A DNA stretch of 64,000 nt, from NCBI RefSeq assembly GCF_015533855.1, contig NZ_AP024154.1:4532501-4596500 (forward strand). Direction: 5' to 3'. Positions 9,843-17,846 of this stretch are shown piece by piece. The stretch comes from Echinicola sp. 20G (GTDB taxonomy: Bacteria > Bacteroidota > Bacteroidia > Cytophagales > Cyclobacteriaceae). Position 1 is the first letter of the stretch; the number at the start of each line of letters is the position of its first letter. Below the pieces are notes generated by a model. The model was not told the DNA's origin and made no database searches. It saw nothing but the letters and a program-made list of their open reading frames with translations. The translations under genes were made by a program, and so were the position numbers.

Positions 9843-11053
9843 ATTTTCAAATTTGGAGAAACTCCTGCTATAAATCCGGTGGTCCAAGCCGCTTGAAAGT
9901 TAAAACCACCTGTAATCCCATCTAAATCTAATACCTCACCAGCAAAATATAAATGCTGTACCAAACGACTTTCCATCGTGGCAGGATCTACCTCACTTAG
10001 CCTTACTCCACCTGCCGTAACAAACTCCTCTTTGAAGGTAGTTTTCCCTCTTACATGCAATATATAGCAAAAAATTTGTTGTTCCAAACTATTTATTTGC
10101 TTTTTATTAATATTCATCCATGTATTTGAATTGGAAATATCCGATTTACCAATTAAATGTTCCCATAAGCGTTTTGGCAAATCAAACAGTTGATGTGATA
10201 CCACCTTTCTTTTAGGGTGCTTATGTTTATAAGTCTGCAGTTCGTTTCGAATTTCCTCTTCCTTCAACGCTGCATTCCATCTAATATGAGCATTGGCACG
10301 ATACGAATGATCATGTAACCAATGGGCACCAAATGCAGATAATTTTAGCACAGCGGGTCCACTTATCCCCCAATGGGTGATCAGTAGAGGTCCTTGATAT
10401 GCCAACTTGGTACCTTCCAATCTCACATAGGCATCTGGTACGGATATTCCGGGCAATTTTCTTAATTCAGCATCTGGTGAATTAAAAGTAAATAATGAAG
10501 GAATTGGAGCTTCAATGGTATGGCCTAAGTCAGCCAAAATTTTATAGGACTCCAGTTTTGGACTTCCCCCAGTAGTTACAATAAGTCGATCTACGTTGGT
10601 TGTTCTTTCATTTAAATGTAACAAAAAACCATCTCCTTCTTTTTCTATCCTAATAACAGGGCTTTTTAGCAAAACCTTCACGCCCAGAATTTCAGCTTCT
10701 CTCTTTAGGGCATCTATGATGCTTTGTGATTCGTCCGAAATGGGAAACATCCTACCGTCAGCTTCAATTTTCAACTTTACGCCACGGCTTTCAAACCATT
10801 CCACGGTATCTCTTACCTGAAACTGTTTGAAGGCTTTTTTGAGAAAGTTTGCCCCTCTGGGATAATTCTTAATGAGCTTAGAAACCTGAAATGCAGCATG
10901 GGTAAGATTACATCGCCCACCGCCGGATATCTTTACTTTTGAAAGTGTTTTGTTGGTCTTCTCGTAAATTGTAACATCAGCTCCATTTTTGGCTGCATGG
11001 ATTGCAGCAAAAAAACCAGCTGCACCACCGCCAATTACTCCTATTTTTAACAT
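9839..11053 (-). CDS. BaiN/HI0933-family NAD(P)/FAD-dependent oxidoreductase
   Basis: 404 aa flavoprotein. The N-terminal Rossmann motif is GVIGGGAAGFFAA (about 5-17), followed by KVKISGGGRCNLTH, the diagnostic HI0933-family signature. A central inserted domain carries GISGPAVL, and the C-terminal FAD motif is YFAGEVLDLDGITGGFNFQAA. Members include BaiN of bile-acid-transforming clostridia and YhiN of E. coli; most have no assigned substrate. The stop codon overlaps the start of the HPt gene by four bases. Confidence 0.9.
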   Translation of the reverse strand: MLKIGVIGGGAAGFFAAIHAAKNGADVTIYEKTNKTLSKVKISGGGRCNLTHAAFQVSKLIKNYPRGANFLKKAFKQFQVRDTVEWFESRGVKLKIEADGRMFPISDESQSIIDALKREAEILGVKVLLKSPVIRIEKEGDGFLLHLNERTTNVDRLIVTTGGSPKLESYKILADLGHTIEAPIPSLFTFNSPDAELRKLPGISVPDAYVRLEGTKLAYQGPLLITHWGISGPAVLKLSAFGAHWLHDHSYRANAHIRWNAALKEEEIRNELQTYKHKHPKRKVVSHQLFDLPKRLWEHLIGKSDISNSNTWMNINKKQINSLEQQIFCYILHVRGKTTFKEEFVTAGGVRLSEVDPATMESRLVQHLYFAGEVLDLDGITGGFNFQAAWTTGFIAGVSPNLKI

Positions 11054-11156
11054 AAGTGTAAAAATATTGAGACTTGATCAAAAATAAAAAAAGCAATTAT
11101 TGCATTTTTTACTCAAAATATTCTATAAATATTATACATCCTAATTTATTTAAAAT

Positions 11157-12695
11157 TTATCTCTTTTTTCCTGACAAAGTCCCCATAATACTTCTTGTCA
11201 ATTCTCTGAAAATCGTCCTTCCAATTTGTCTGACCATGGTATTTTTAGATATCTCTTCAAAAAAACTATCTTCTTCCTTTTTCCGGTTAGCTTTTCTGGA
11301 AGCTTGCTGAACAGCCTCTCCGGCTTCCTTTGCATTTTCTTCTGAATGGCTGATCTTTCTACCTAACATCTCATAAGCACTCTCTCTATCTATGTTTTGA
11401 TTGTACTTGAGAACCAACTGGGATCCGTCCACCAAGTCCTTAATTTCTGCTTCTGACAAGATATCCATCCTGCTGACAGGTGCCCGCATCAATGTATGCG
11501 CCAAAGGCGTGGGCATTCCCTTTTCGCTTAATGCAGTGACCAATGCTTCACCAATCCCCATAGCAGTGAGCACTTCCTCTGTATCATAAAACTCAGAAAT
11601 TGGGTAATTTTGCGCTGCCTTTTGAATTGCTTTTCTGTCTTTAGCCGTGAAAGCCCTTAAGGAATGCTGTACTTTTAAACCTAGTTGACCCAAAACACTT
11701 TCAGGAATATCTGTTGGGCTTTGGGTACAAAAATATACTCCTACCCCTTTTGAACGAATAAGCTTTACAATAGCTTCTATTTTTTCCACCAACTCATCTG
11801 AGGCATTGTCAAAGACCAAATGGGCTTCATCTATAAACAAACATAGTTTAGGCTTGTCTTGATCTCCCTGCTCGGGAAAAGTCTCATAAATTTCTGTCAA
11901 CAGACTTAACATAAAGGTAGAAAACAATTTTGGGCGGCTTTGAATATCAGTCAATCGTATGATTGAAATCACACCTCTGCCATCTTGTACTTTTACCAAA
12001 TCATCCACATCAAACGAAACCTCACCAAAAAACTGCTCTGCTCCCTGCTGCTCCAACTCTATGATCTTTCTCATAATCGTATTCACAGACGCCGATGACA
12101 CTGTTCCATATTCTTCCTTGATTTCTTCCTTGCCTTCATTGATGATGTACTGCAATACTTTTTTAAGGTCTTTCAAGTCCAAAAGTGGCAACTTCTTTAC
12201 ATCGCAATAGCGAAAAACCATGGCCATAATGCCTCTTTGGGTATTATTGAGTTCTAAAATCTGTGACATCAGTATGGGACCGAATTCCGTCACTGTAGCT
12301 TTCAGCCTCGCTCCTTTTTCTTGACTCAAAGTCAGTAATTCAACAGGAAGCCCCAGAGGCGTGTATTCCACACCGATCATATCACTTCTCCAAGTAATAT
12401 GGTCATTAATACTTCCAGCTTGGGCCAAACCTGACAAATCCCCTTTTAAATCCATCAGGACACTTGGAATACCTTTTAAAGACAGCTGCTCTGCAATTAC
12501 CTGTAAGGTTTTGGTCTTTCCAGTACCTGTGGCACCAGCAATTAATCCATGCCTGTTTAGGGTTTTCAATGGAACTTTTATACTCGCTCCCTTGATAGGT
12601 TCCTTTTCTAAAATACCTGTTCCCAAAACAATAAAGTCCTTCTTAGTTGCATAACCATCAACTATCTGTTGCTGAAATTTTTCTATGGAATTCAT
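11157..12695 (-). CDS. HerA-like ATPase, DUF853 (YjgR family)
   Basis: 512 aa P-loop ATPase of the HerA/FtsK type. Walker A is GATGTGKT at 54-61, Walker B is KLCLFIDEAHLVF, and STQSP-like sensor text follows (VYFCTQSPTDIP). The arrangement and the text TLMRAPVSRM near the C-terminus fit the DUF853/YjgR group. E. coli YjgR has no firmly established function; the fold suggests an oligomeric nucleic-acid or protein translocating motor. The C-terminus is Lys/Arg-rich and poorly conserved. It is preceded on the same strand by the DUF4332 gene, with a terminator between. Confidence 0.85.
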   Translation of the reverse strand: MNSIEKFQQQIVDGYATKKDFIVLGTGILEKEPIKGASIKVPLKTLNRHGLIAGATGTGKTKTLQVIAEQLSLKGIPSVLMDLKGDLSGLAQAGSINDHITWRSDMIGVEYTPLGLPVELLTLSQEKGARLKATVTEFGPILMSQILELNNTQRGIMAMVFRYCDVKKLPLLDLKDLKKVLQYIINEGKEEIKEEYGTVSSASVNTIMRKIIELEQQGAEQFFGEVSFDVDDLVKVQDGRGVISIIRLTDIQSRPKLFSTFMLSLLTEIYETFPEQGDQDKPKLCLFIDEAHLVFDNASDELVEKIEAIVKLIRSKGVGVYFCTQSPTDIPESVLGQLGLKVQHSLRAFTAKDRKAIQKAAQNYPISEFYDTEEVLTAMGIGEALVTALSEKGMPTPLAHTLMRAPVSRMDILSEAEIKDLVDGSQLVLKYNQNIDRESAYEMLGRKISHSEENAKEAGEAVQQASRKANRKKEEDSFFEEISKNTMVRQIGRTIFRELTRSIMGTLSGKKR

Positions 12696-12726
12696 ATCTA
12701 TAAAGTGATTGGCTGAAAGTAAAATA

Positions 12727-12766
12727 TAAAAAAATACCTTAACCGGATTATCCGATTAAGGTATAA
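12727..12766 (-). terminator. Terminator after the DUF4332 gene
   Basis: Long hairpin: ATACCTTAA (12734-12742) pairs with TTAAGGTAT (12756-12764), with an inner CGGA/TCCG stem. On the minus strand it is followed by a T-rich tract. Confidence 0.75.
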
Positions 12767-12782
12767 AATACACAAGGTTAGT

Positions 12783-13190
12783 CTAATAAGTGACCATAGG
12801 CTCAAGTTCTTTGGCCTTGTTGATAAAGTCCTCTATTTGGCTCAAAGCTGGAACTACCCTGGTCAATTTCTTTTCAGCATTGGTTTCAGTAAGTGCTTTA
12901 TGCAAGTTTTCAGCATTTCTATTTCTCAGTTCTTTGACGGTATCAACACCGGAAGCTTTCAATAGCTCGGCAAATTGACTGGCTATTCCAGAAATACGGA
13001 ACAAATCCGCCATATTCACAAAAGTCAGAATCTTATGTTCATCGATTCCAGTGACTTCAGCCAATTCCTTTCTGCCTTTTTTTGAGGCTCCTTTTTCTAA
13101 TAAAGCTTCTACAGTTTTAATTCCGGCTTTACCTAATTTTTCTTCATTTACCGGGCCGATTCCTTCAATACTTGTTATTGTTTTTGACAT
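12783..13190 (-). CDS. DUF4332 helix-hairpin-helix protein
   Basis: 135 aa, no signal peptide. Two helix-hairpin-helix-like units are visible: SIEGIGPVNEEKLGKAGIKTVEALL at the N-terminus (split here: key residues GIGP, KLGKAGI) and FRISGIASQFAELLKASGVDTVKEL in the middle (ISGI, LKASGV). This tandem arrangement is that of DUF4332, whose members are small putative DNA-binding proteins of unknown role. It is upstream of the HerA-like ATPase and downstream of a YidB-like gene on the same strand. Confidence 0.75.
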   Translation of the reverse strand: MSKTITSIEGIGPVNEEKLGKAGIKTVEALLEKGASKKGRKELAEVTGIDEHKILTFVNMADLFRISGIASQFAELLKASGVDTVKELRNRNAENLHKALTETNAEKKLTRVVPALSQIEDFINKAKELEPMVTY

Positions 13191-13216
13191 AATTGTTGTG
13201 ATTATTGTATAGTGAA

Positions 13217-13666
13217 TTATTTAAATAAGTTTCCCAATCCTCCCAGCATATCTCCTACCTTGCCTTTCAGTAAATCACCGGCACTCCCACCAATCAGTTT
13301 CATTAAATCTGCCTTTCCAGCATTTCCTCCAGTTTGGGCTGCTATTTTATCCAAAACCAAAGGCAAAACAAAACCGGTAACCTGTTTGGCAATAGTTGGA
13401 GAAATCCCCAATTTTGAAATATAGTCCCCCGCAAGGTTACTGGCAAATTTTTCGAAAGTACTGGTTCCTGCAGCACTACTTCCTTGATTTACTAAGGCAA
13501 GAAGTCCATCAAAATTGCCAGATCCAGCTTCTTTAGTAGCTGTTGTGGTTAAGGATTGCTTAGTGGTTTCCACTGCTTGGGATGCTTGGTCTTCCGTCAA
13601 ACCAAACTGGCTAGTGATATTAGAGATCACATCTGGCCCAATATTGCTTAGGATATCTTTGATCAT
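13217..13666 (-). CDS. YidB/DUF937-like small protein
   Basis: 149 aa. The helical N-terminus has FGLTEDQASQAVET, a Gly/Ser/Thr-rich middle follows, and the C-terminus ends in repeated Gly-Leu segments (GGSAGDLLKGKVGDMLGGLGNLF). This pattern is typical of the YidB/DUF937/DUF2780 group of small bacterial proteins of unknown function. No signal peptide is seen. It lies 26 bp upstream of the DUF4332 gene and is probably cotranscribed with it. Confidence 0.6.
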   Translation of the reverse strand: MIKDILSNIGPDVISNITSQFGLTEDQASQAVETTKQSLTTTATKEAGSGNFDGLLALVNQGSSAAGTSTFEKFASNLAGDYISKLGISPTIAKQVTGFVLPLVLDKIAAQTGGNAGKADLMKLIGGSAGDLLKGKVGDMLGGLGNLFK

Positions 13667-13977
13667 GATTAAAAATTATGGTTTTAAAAGATAAATGAGA
13701 TGATTTAGAAAGGTATTTAACAATAACCCTGCCTCAATTTTATTCAATTCATTATAATATACCAAAAATCTAAAAAATACGTAAATAAAAGTTTGATTTA
13801 TGTTGACATATTACCGAATTGTTATAATTAAACTTATTAAGAAATGCTTTATTTCGTTAATTAACCTTAAAATTTTCAAAAAAACCAAGGACATATCAAT
13901 CAAATTTGAGTTCTTTAAATTATCATTAAGAATACCCTGTTCCGAATATGCTAAAATGCAATAAACTACTTATCCTT

Positions 13978-14733
13978 ATGGGTAAGTTTCCAATACTCAA
14001 CAAAACCATCAAGCTTTCTTTTGTACTTCTTCTTTTCATGGCTTCAAGTGCCTTGAAAGCCCAAAACTCCCCCAATCTGGGCCAAACCAGTAAGTTGATG
14101 GAGTTAGCAAAGTCTTCCATTGAAAAAGAAGATTATGAACGGGCAAACCAATATTTTAGACAAATCATTGATAGTGGTGTCCCTATTCCTTCGGAAATGC
14201 CTTACTACTTTGCAGAGACGCTTTTCCAACTCAAGCAGTACGATAACAGCAGTAACTTTCTTCATAAATACTTAGAAATAAATGGCTTTCAAGCGGATCA
14301 TTATGAGGAAGCCAAGGGACTAGAAAAAAGGCTGGAAGCCCCCTTAAAAGCGATCAAAGACTGTGATCTCTGTGACCACAGAGGCTACAGGTATCATACC
14401 TGTTTTACCTGTGAGGGCAAAAAAGTTCTTGAACAGGATTGCCAGTATTGTCGCGGTAAGGGAATTGTGGGTTGCAGTCGTTGCCAAGGTTCTGGACTGG
14501 TGACAAAAAAGAATATTTTCAATATAACAGAATACTTTCAATGTGCGCGATGTAAGGGACAAGGAAGACTTACCTGTCCTAAATGTAAAGGGAGTTTGAA
14601 AGAAATCAGCGCTTGCAAAACTTGCTCCGGATTTGGACAACTTCATTCCGATGAACTTTGTGACCATAAGGAAAAAGAACCAAATCCAGCAAAGGAAGAA
14701 AAAGAACCAGAAATTGAGAATAATTTGTTTTGA
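13978..14733 (+). CDS. Exported TPR protein with DnaJ-type zinc-finger domain
   Basis: About 251 aa. From the ATG at 13978 there is a good signal peptide (hydrophobic LSFVLLLFMASSALKAQ); the upstream ATG at 13948 would give a poorer, longer one. A short TPR-like helical region (MELAKSSIEKEDYERANQYFRQII) comes next. After it are at least seven CxxC pairs, several of CxxCxGxG type (CQYCRGKGI, CSRCQGSGL, CARCKGQGR, CKTCSGFGQ), i.e. a DnaJ cysteine-rich zinc-binding module without J or substrate-binding domains. The export signal is odd for a DnaJ-type zinc finger. The C-terminal tail is Lys/Glu/Pro-rich. Function unknown; a periplasmic scaffold or redox role is speculation. Confidence 0.75.
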   Translation: MGKFPILNKTIKLSFVLLLFMASSALKAQNSPNLGQTSKLMELAKSSIEKEDYERANQYFRQIIDSGVPIPSEMPYYFAETLFQLKQYDNSSNFLHKYLEINGFQADHYEEAKGLEKRLEAPLKAIKDCDLCDHRGYRYHTCFTCEGKKVLEQDCQYCRGKGIVGCSRCQGSGLVTKKNIFNITEYFQCARCKGQGRLTCPKCKGSLKEISACKTCSGFGQLHSDELCDHKEKEPNPAKEEKEPEIENNLF

Positions 14734-14748
14734 ATTTAGGTCAAAACA

Positions 14749-14788
14749 AAAAAGCTGATCCAAATAAAATCGGATCAGCTTTTTTTAT
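14749..14788. terminator. Bidirectional terminator
   Basis: AAAGCTGATCC (14751-14761) pairs with GGATCAGCTTT (14772-14782) and is followed by a T run. It separates the zinc-finger gene from the converging TPR lipoprotein gene. Confidence 0.85.
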
Positions 14789-14802
14789 GCTCTTAATTTA
14801 AT

Positions 14803-15405
14803 CTATTGACAATATTTCTCTAAGGCAGTTTCAGCCGCTTTGTAGTTAAGAGAAGATGCTTTTCTAAAATCATCACAGGATCCCCTTTTTTTGGTCGCAT
14901 ACTTTAAGACACCTCTATAATAATAAGCTTGACCATAATTCTCATCCATTTTGATCGCATTACTGTATTCTTTCAAGGCTTCTTCCGTGTTTCCAATCTG
15001 ATGAAGCGCCCTTCCCTTCATGAAATAAGCTGTGGCAGGAGCTCCAGGCACTTCCACAGCATAATCTGCATATAACAAGGAACGTTCGAAGTTATCCTGT
15101 TTTTGATAGAGGTTGGACAAGGCAAGCAGCAACTTTACATTTTTAGGATTAATCTTATAACCCGCTTCAAAGTCCTTTTTTGCATTTTCAAGATCTCCAA
15201 GCTCTTCATAAGCCCTTCCCCTTCGATACAAAGTTTCTACATTTTTTGGCTTCGAAGCTAGTTCATCTGAATAAGAATCAATTGCTTCTTGGTATTGGCC
15301 CTGCTCAAATAAAGTATCTCCTTCAGATCCTCCTTTGCTTCCACATCCCCACATCAAACTTGTTCCCAAACACAAGGCTAAAACTGATCTTTTAAAATTC
15401 ATCAT
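14803..15405 (-). CDS. TPR-repeat lipoprotein
   Basis: 200 aa. The signal peptide ends in the lipobox LMWGC, so the protein is a lipoprotein. Four to five tetratricopeptide repeats follow (GDTLFEQGQYQEAIDSYSDEL, RGRAYEELGDLENAKKDFEAG, KGRALHQIGNTEEALKEYSNA and similar). TPRs mediate protein-protein contacts; the partner is unknown. It starts 8 bp after the dapD stop, so it is almost certainly cotranscribed with dapD, though a functional link is not evident. Confidence 0.82.
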   Translation of the reverse strand: MMNFKRSVLALCLGTSLMWGCGSKGGSEGDTLFEQGQYQEAIDSYSDELASKPKNVETLYRRGRAYEELGDLENAKKDFEAGYKINPKNVKLLLALSNLYQKQDNFERSLLYADYAVEVPGAPATAYFMKGRALHQIGNTEEALKEYSNAIKMDENYGQAYYYRGVLKYATKKRGSCDDFRKASSLNYKAAETALEKYCQ

Positions 15406-15413
15406 TTACATTT

Positions 15414-16229
15414 TTATACTGCGACATTGTTTTCACGCAAAGCATCATTTAAAGATGTTTTGCGATCCGTCGATGCCTTACGCTGACCGATGATCAAAGC
15501 ACATGGTACTTGATATTCACCTGCTGCAAATTTCTTGGTAATGGAACCAGGAATCACAACTGATCTTGGTGGTACATAACCTCTGTATTCCTTCGGTTCT
15601 TCACCTGTAACGTCGATTATTTTAGAGCTAGCAGTCAAAGTTACACCAGCGCCTATAACTGCTTCTTTACCTACGTGCACACCCTCTACGATAATTGCTC
15701 TTGATCCAATAAATGCACCATCTTCAATAATCACCGGAGCTGCCTGCACTGGCTCCAAAACACCACCAATACCAACACCACCACTCAAATGAACATCTTT
15801 GCCAATTTGGGCACAAGAGCCTACAGTAGCCCAAGTATCCACCATGGTACCACTATCCACATAAGCACCGATATTCACGTAAGAAGGCATCATTACTACC
15901 CCACTTGCAAGAAATGCGCCATATCTGGCTACTGCATGAGGAACCACCCTTACACCATGCTTGGCATAATTGCTTTTCAGTGCCATTTTATCATGGAATT
16001 CAAAAGGCCCTACTTCTATAGTTCTCATTTTTTGAATGGGGAAATAAAGGATCACCGCCTTTTTCACCCAGTCATTTACCTTCCATTCTCCTCCTTCTAC
16101 AGGCTCGGCCACCCTGATTTTCCCTGTGTCCAAATCATCAATAACCGTCTTGATGGATATTTGAACATCTTTTTCCTTTAACAACTCCCTGTTTTCCCAG
16201 GCCTTTTCAATGATAGTCTGTAATTCCAT
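15414..16229 (-). CDS. dapD: Tetrahydrodipicolinate N-succinyltransferase
   Basis: 271 aa, the usual length for DapD. It converts 2,3,4,5-tetrahydrodipicolinate plus succinyl-CoA to N-succinyl-2-amino-6-oxopimelate in lysine/meso-diaminopimelate synthesis, in the cytoplasm. The left-handed beta-helix hexapeptide repeats are plain (MMPSYVNIGAYVDSGTMVDTW..., GVGIGGVLEPVQAAPVIIED), as are the helical N-terminus and the short C-terminal extension. It is the first gene of a two-gene unit with the TPR lipoprotein and is divergent from the glycosyltransferase, 42 bp away. Confidence 0.95.
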   Translation of the reverse strand: MELQTIIEKAWENRELLKEKDVQISIKTVIDDLDTGKIRVAEPVEGGEWKVNDWVKKAVILYFPIQKMRTIEVGPFEFHDKMALKSNYAKHGVRVVPHAVARYGAFLASGVVMMPSYVNIGAYVDSGTMVDTWATVGSCAQIGKDVHLSGGVGIGGVLEPVQAAPVIIEDGAFIGSRAIIVEGVHVGKEAVIGAGVTLTASSKIIDVTGEEPKEYRGYVPPRSVVIPGSITKKFAAGEYQVPCALIIGQRKASTDRKTSLNDALRENNVAV

Positions 16230-16271
16230 AAATTTATATTAGATTCGCTCTGATAGTATCTCAAGTTTTAA

Positions 16272-17390
16272 ATGAAAAAAGCCAAAGTAGTCATTGCCTC
16301 AGTATTGAAACCAGTTACGGATACTAGGGCTTTTGGTAAACTTGCAATTTCACTTCGTGAAACAAATAAATACCACATTAACATCATAGGATTTTTAGAA
16401 AAAAAAACGCCCAAAATCGCAAATATTGAATATTCAACAATTTTTAGCAGACATCGACTCCATCCTTTTAGGTTTTTTGCACCATTAAATTTTGCATACC
16501 ACTTAGCCAAGTACAAACCAGACTTGGTAATTGTTACGACGTATGAGCTTTTACTCGCTGCTGCATTCATTAAAAAATTAATGGGCTTTAAATTGATTTA
16601 TGATATTCAGGAAAACTACACCAAAAACATTCAACACAACCATACCCTTCCTAATTGGCTTAAAACAGCACCGGTAAAGTATATACAGTTTGTGGAAAAA
16701 ATCACCAATTCATCCATTGATCAATACTTTTTTGCAGAGCAATGTTACGTCGATGAGTTCCCTTATATTTCCAATTTTACTGTTTTGGAAAACAAATATG
16801 CTGGAAAAATCATACCACAAGCTCCTTTTAAACTCAAGTCGAGCTCCCTCAAATTTGTTATTACAGGTACTATTTCTCCTGTGTACGGAAGCTTAGATGC
16901 ACTATACTGGTTTAAATATATCCAAGAAAAATTGCCTCAAGCTACCTTGGAAATCATAGGTCATGTACCATTGGATGGCTTTAAAAAGACCCTAGAAAAT
17001 ACAGCCAAAAACATCCCAAATGTATTGCTTAATATTAGTAAAAAACCAATTCCGCAGAGCCAGATTTATGAGCGAATGAAAGCCTCGGACATACTGCTGT
17101 TACCCTATCAAAAAACACCAAGCATTTGGCCCAAAATCCCAACAAAAATTTATGAAGCATTAGCACTTGGCCTACCTGTAATCATTCCAAAAAACAAGCT
17201 TTGGGAATCCCTCATTTCACCTTATCCTGCGGGTGTAGCTTTAGACTTTTTAAACCCGGAAAAGAGCTTGGATGAACTTAAAAAACTTCTTGAAACCGAA
17301 CTGTTCCTAACCACTGTTTCCAAGGAGGTATTATGGGAAGCCGAAAAGAAAAAATTACAGACACTGGTCGCAGAACTTTTAAATAATTAA
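16272..17390 (+). CDS. Glycosyltransferase (GT-B fold)
   Basis: 372 aa, no signal peptide. The N-terminal half has a Rossmann-type domain with KYKPDLVIVTTYELLLAAAF and KLIYDIQENYTKN; the C-terminal half has the GT4-like nucleotide-sugar site (FVITGTISPVYGSLDALYWF, KASDILLLPYQKTPSIWPKIPTKIYEALALGLPVI, where the E of IYEALALG is the conserved glutamate). It probably transfers a sugar from a nucleotide donor to a lipid or surface glycan at the inner membrane. No other glycan-assembly genes are nearby, so the acceptor cannot be inferred. Confidence 0.8.
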   Translation: MKKAKVVIASVLKPVTDTRAFGKLAISLRETNKYHINIIGFLEKKTPKIANIEYSTIFSRHRLHPFRFFAPLNFAYHLAKYKPDLVIVTTYELLLAAAFIKKLMGFKLIYDIQENYTKNIQHNHTLPNWLKTAPVKYIQFVEKITNSSIDQYFFAEQCYVDEFPYISNFTVLENKYAGKIIPQAPFKLKSSSLKFVITGTISPVYGSLDALYWFKYIQEKLPQATLEIIGHVPLDGFKKTLENTAKNIPNVLLNISKKPIPQSQIYERMKASDILLLPYQKTPSIWPKIPTKIYEALALGLPVIIPKNKLWESLISPYPAGVALDFLNPEKSLDELKKLLETELFLTTVSKEVLWEAEKKKLQTLVAELLNN

Positions 17391-17401
17391 GGACAAAATA
17401 A

Positions 17402-17416
17402 GCTATCCCGGATAGC
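17402..17416 (+). terminator. Possible weak terminator after the glycosyltransferase
   Basis: GCTATC/GATAGC six-base stem with a three-base loop, 11 bp after the stop codon. It is followed only distantly by TTTTTT, so it is weak. Confidence 0.35.
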
Positions 17417-17601
17417 CAAAGGACTTACATTTTTTACTCAAACAACTAAGGCTCCAAAAGCTTTTGTTCATGAACCATCCATTTCTTCAGGTAGTATCCA
17501 TGCTACCACATCTGCTCTATTTTAAAGTCTAAGCGAGCTTATCAATTCACATTTTTATAAAAGTTATCCACTTCTCCCCCTGTTAAAAAACTCTGTCCGG
17601 C

Positions 17602-17810
17602 TTTTAGGAAACTCGTTTAAAACTAATTCCCTAACGAAGACACGTTGGTTCAACGAATAGAAAAACCACTAACAAACAAATACTTACAAAATATTTAGTT
17701 TAAAACTAATTTATTTTTTAGCTAAGTCTAAAACAATAATCACAAAACAAATCGAGTTATCCACAAGCGATTTAGGTTTTATTGAAATATTTTTTTAGTA
17801 TTATCTAAAT
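17602..17810 (+). promoter_or_regulatory. Cluster of DtxR/MntR-type operator candidates in the metal-operon leader
   Basis: The 455 bp gene-free leader holds three inverted repeats with TTAG/CTAA arms: TTAG-N7-CTAA at 17695-17709 (a perfect odd palindrome), TTTAG-N6-CTAAA at 17717-17732 and TTTAG-N6-CTAAA at 17794-17809. A fourth, degenerate site at 17615-17628 repeats the 14-mer GTTTAAAACTAATT found at 17698-17711. DtxR/IdeR-family operators share TTAG...CTAA arms. The last site sits just upstream of the -7 box, where binding would block RNA polymerase. Operator function is inferred. Confidence 0.6.
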
Positions 17811-17813
17811 TAT

Positions 17814-17821
17814 TATATTTG
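17814..17821 (+). promoter_or_regulatory. -7 promoter element of the metal-uptake operon
   Basis: TATATTTG fits TAnnTTTG exactly and lies 25 bp before the regulator's ATG, giving a short leader. The TTTAG-N6-CTAAA repeat at 17794-17809 ends four bases upstream of it. Confidence 0.55.
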
Positions 17822-17846
17822 ACTTATCAACTTTAAAAATGACTTA

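Noticed and set aside
17641-17653. CGTTG/CAACG small inverted repeat in the metal operon leader
   Set aside because: The five-base stem with three-base loop is short and unlike the TTAG/CTAA sites; likely chance.
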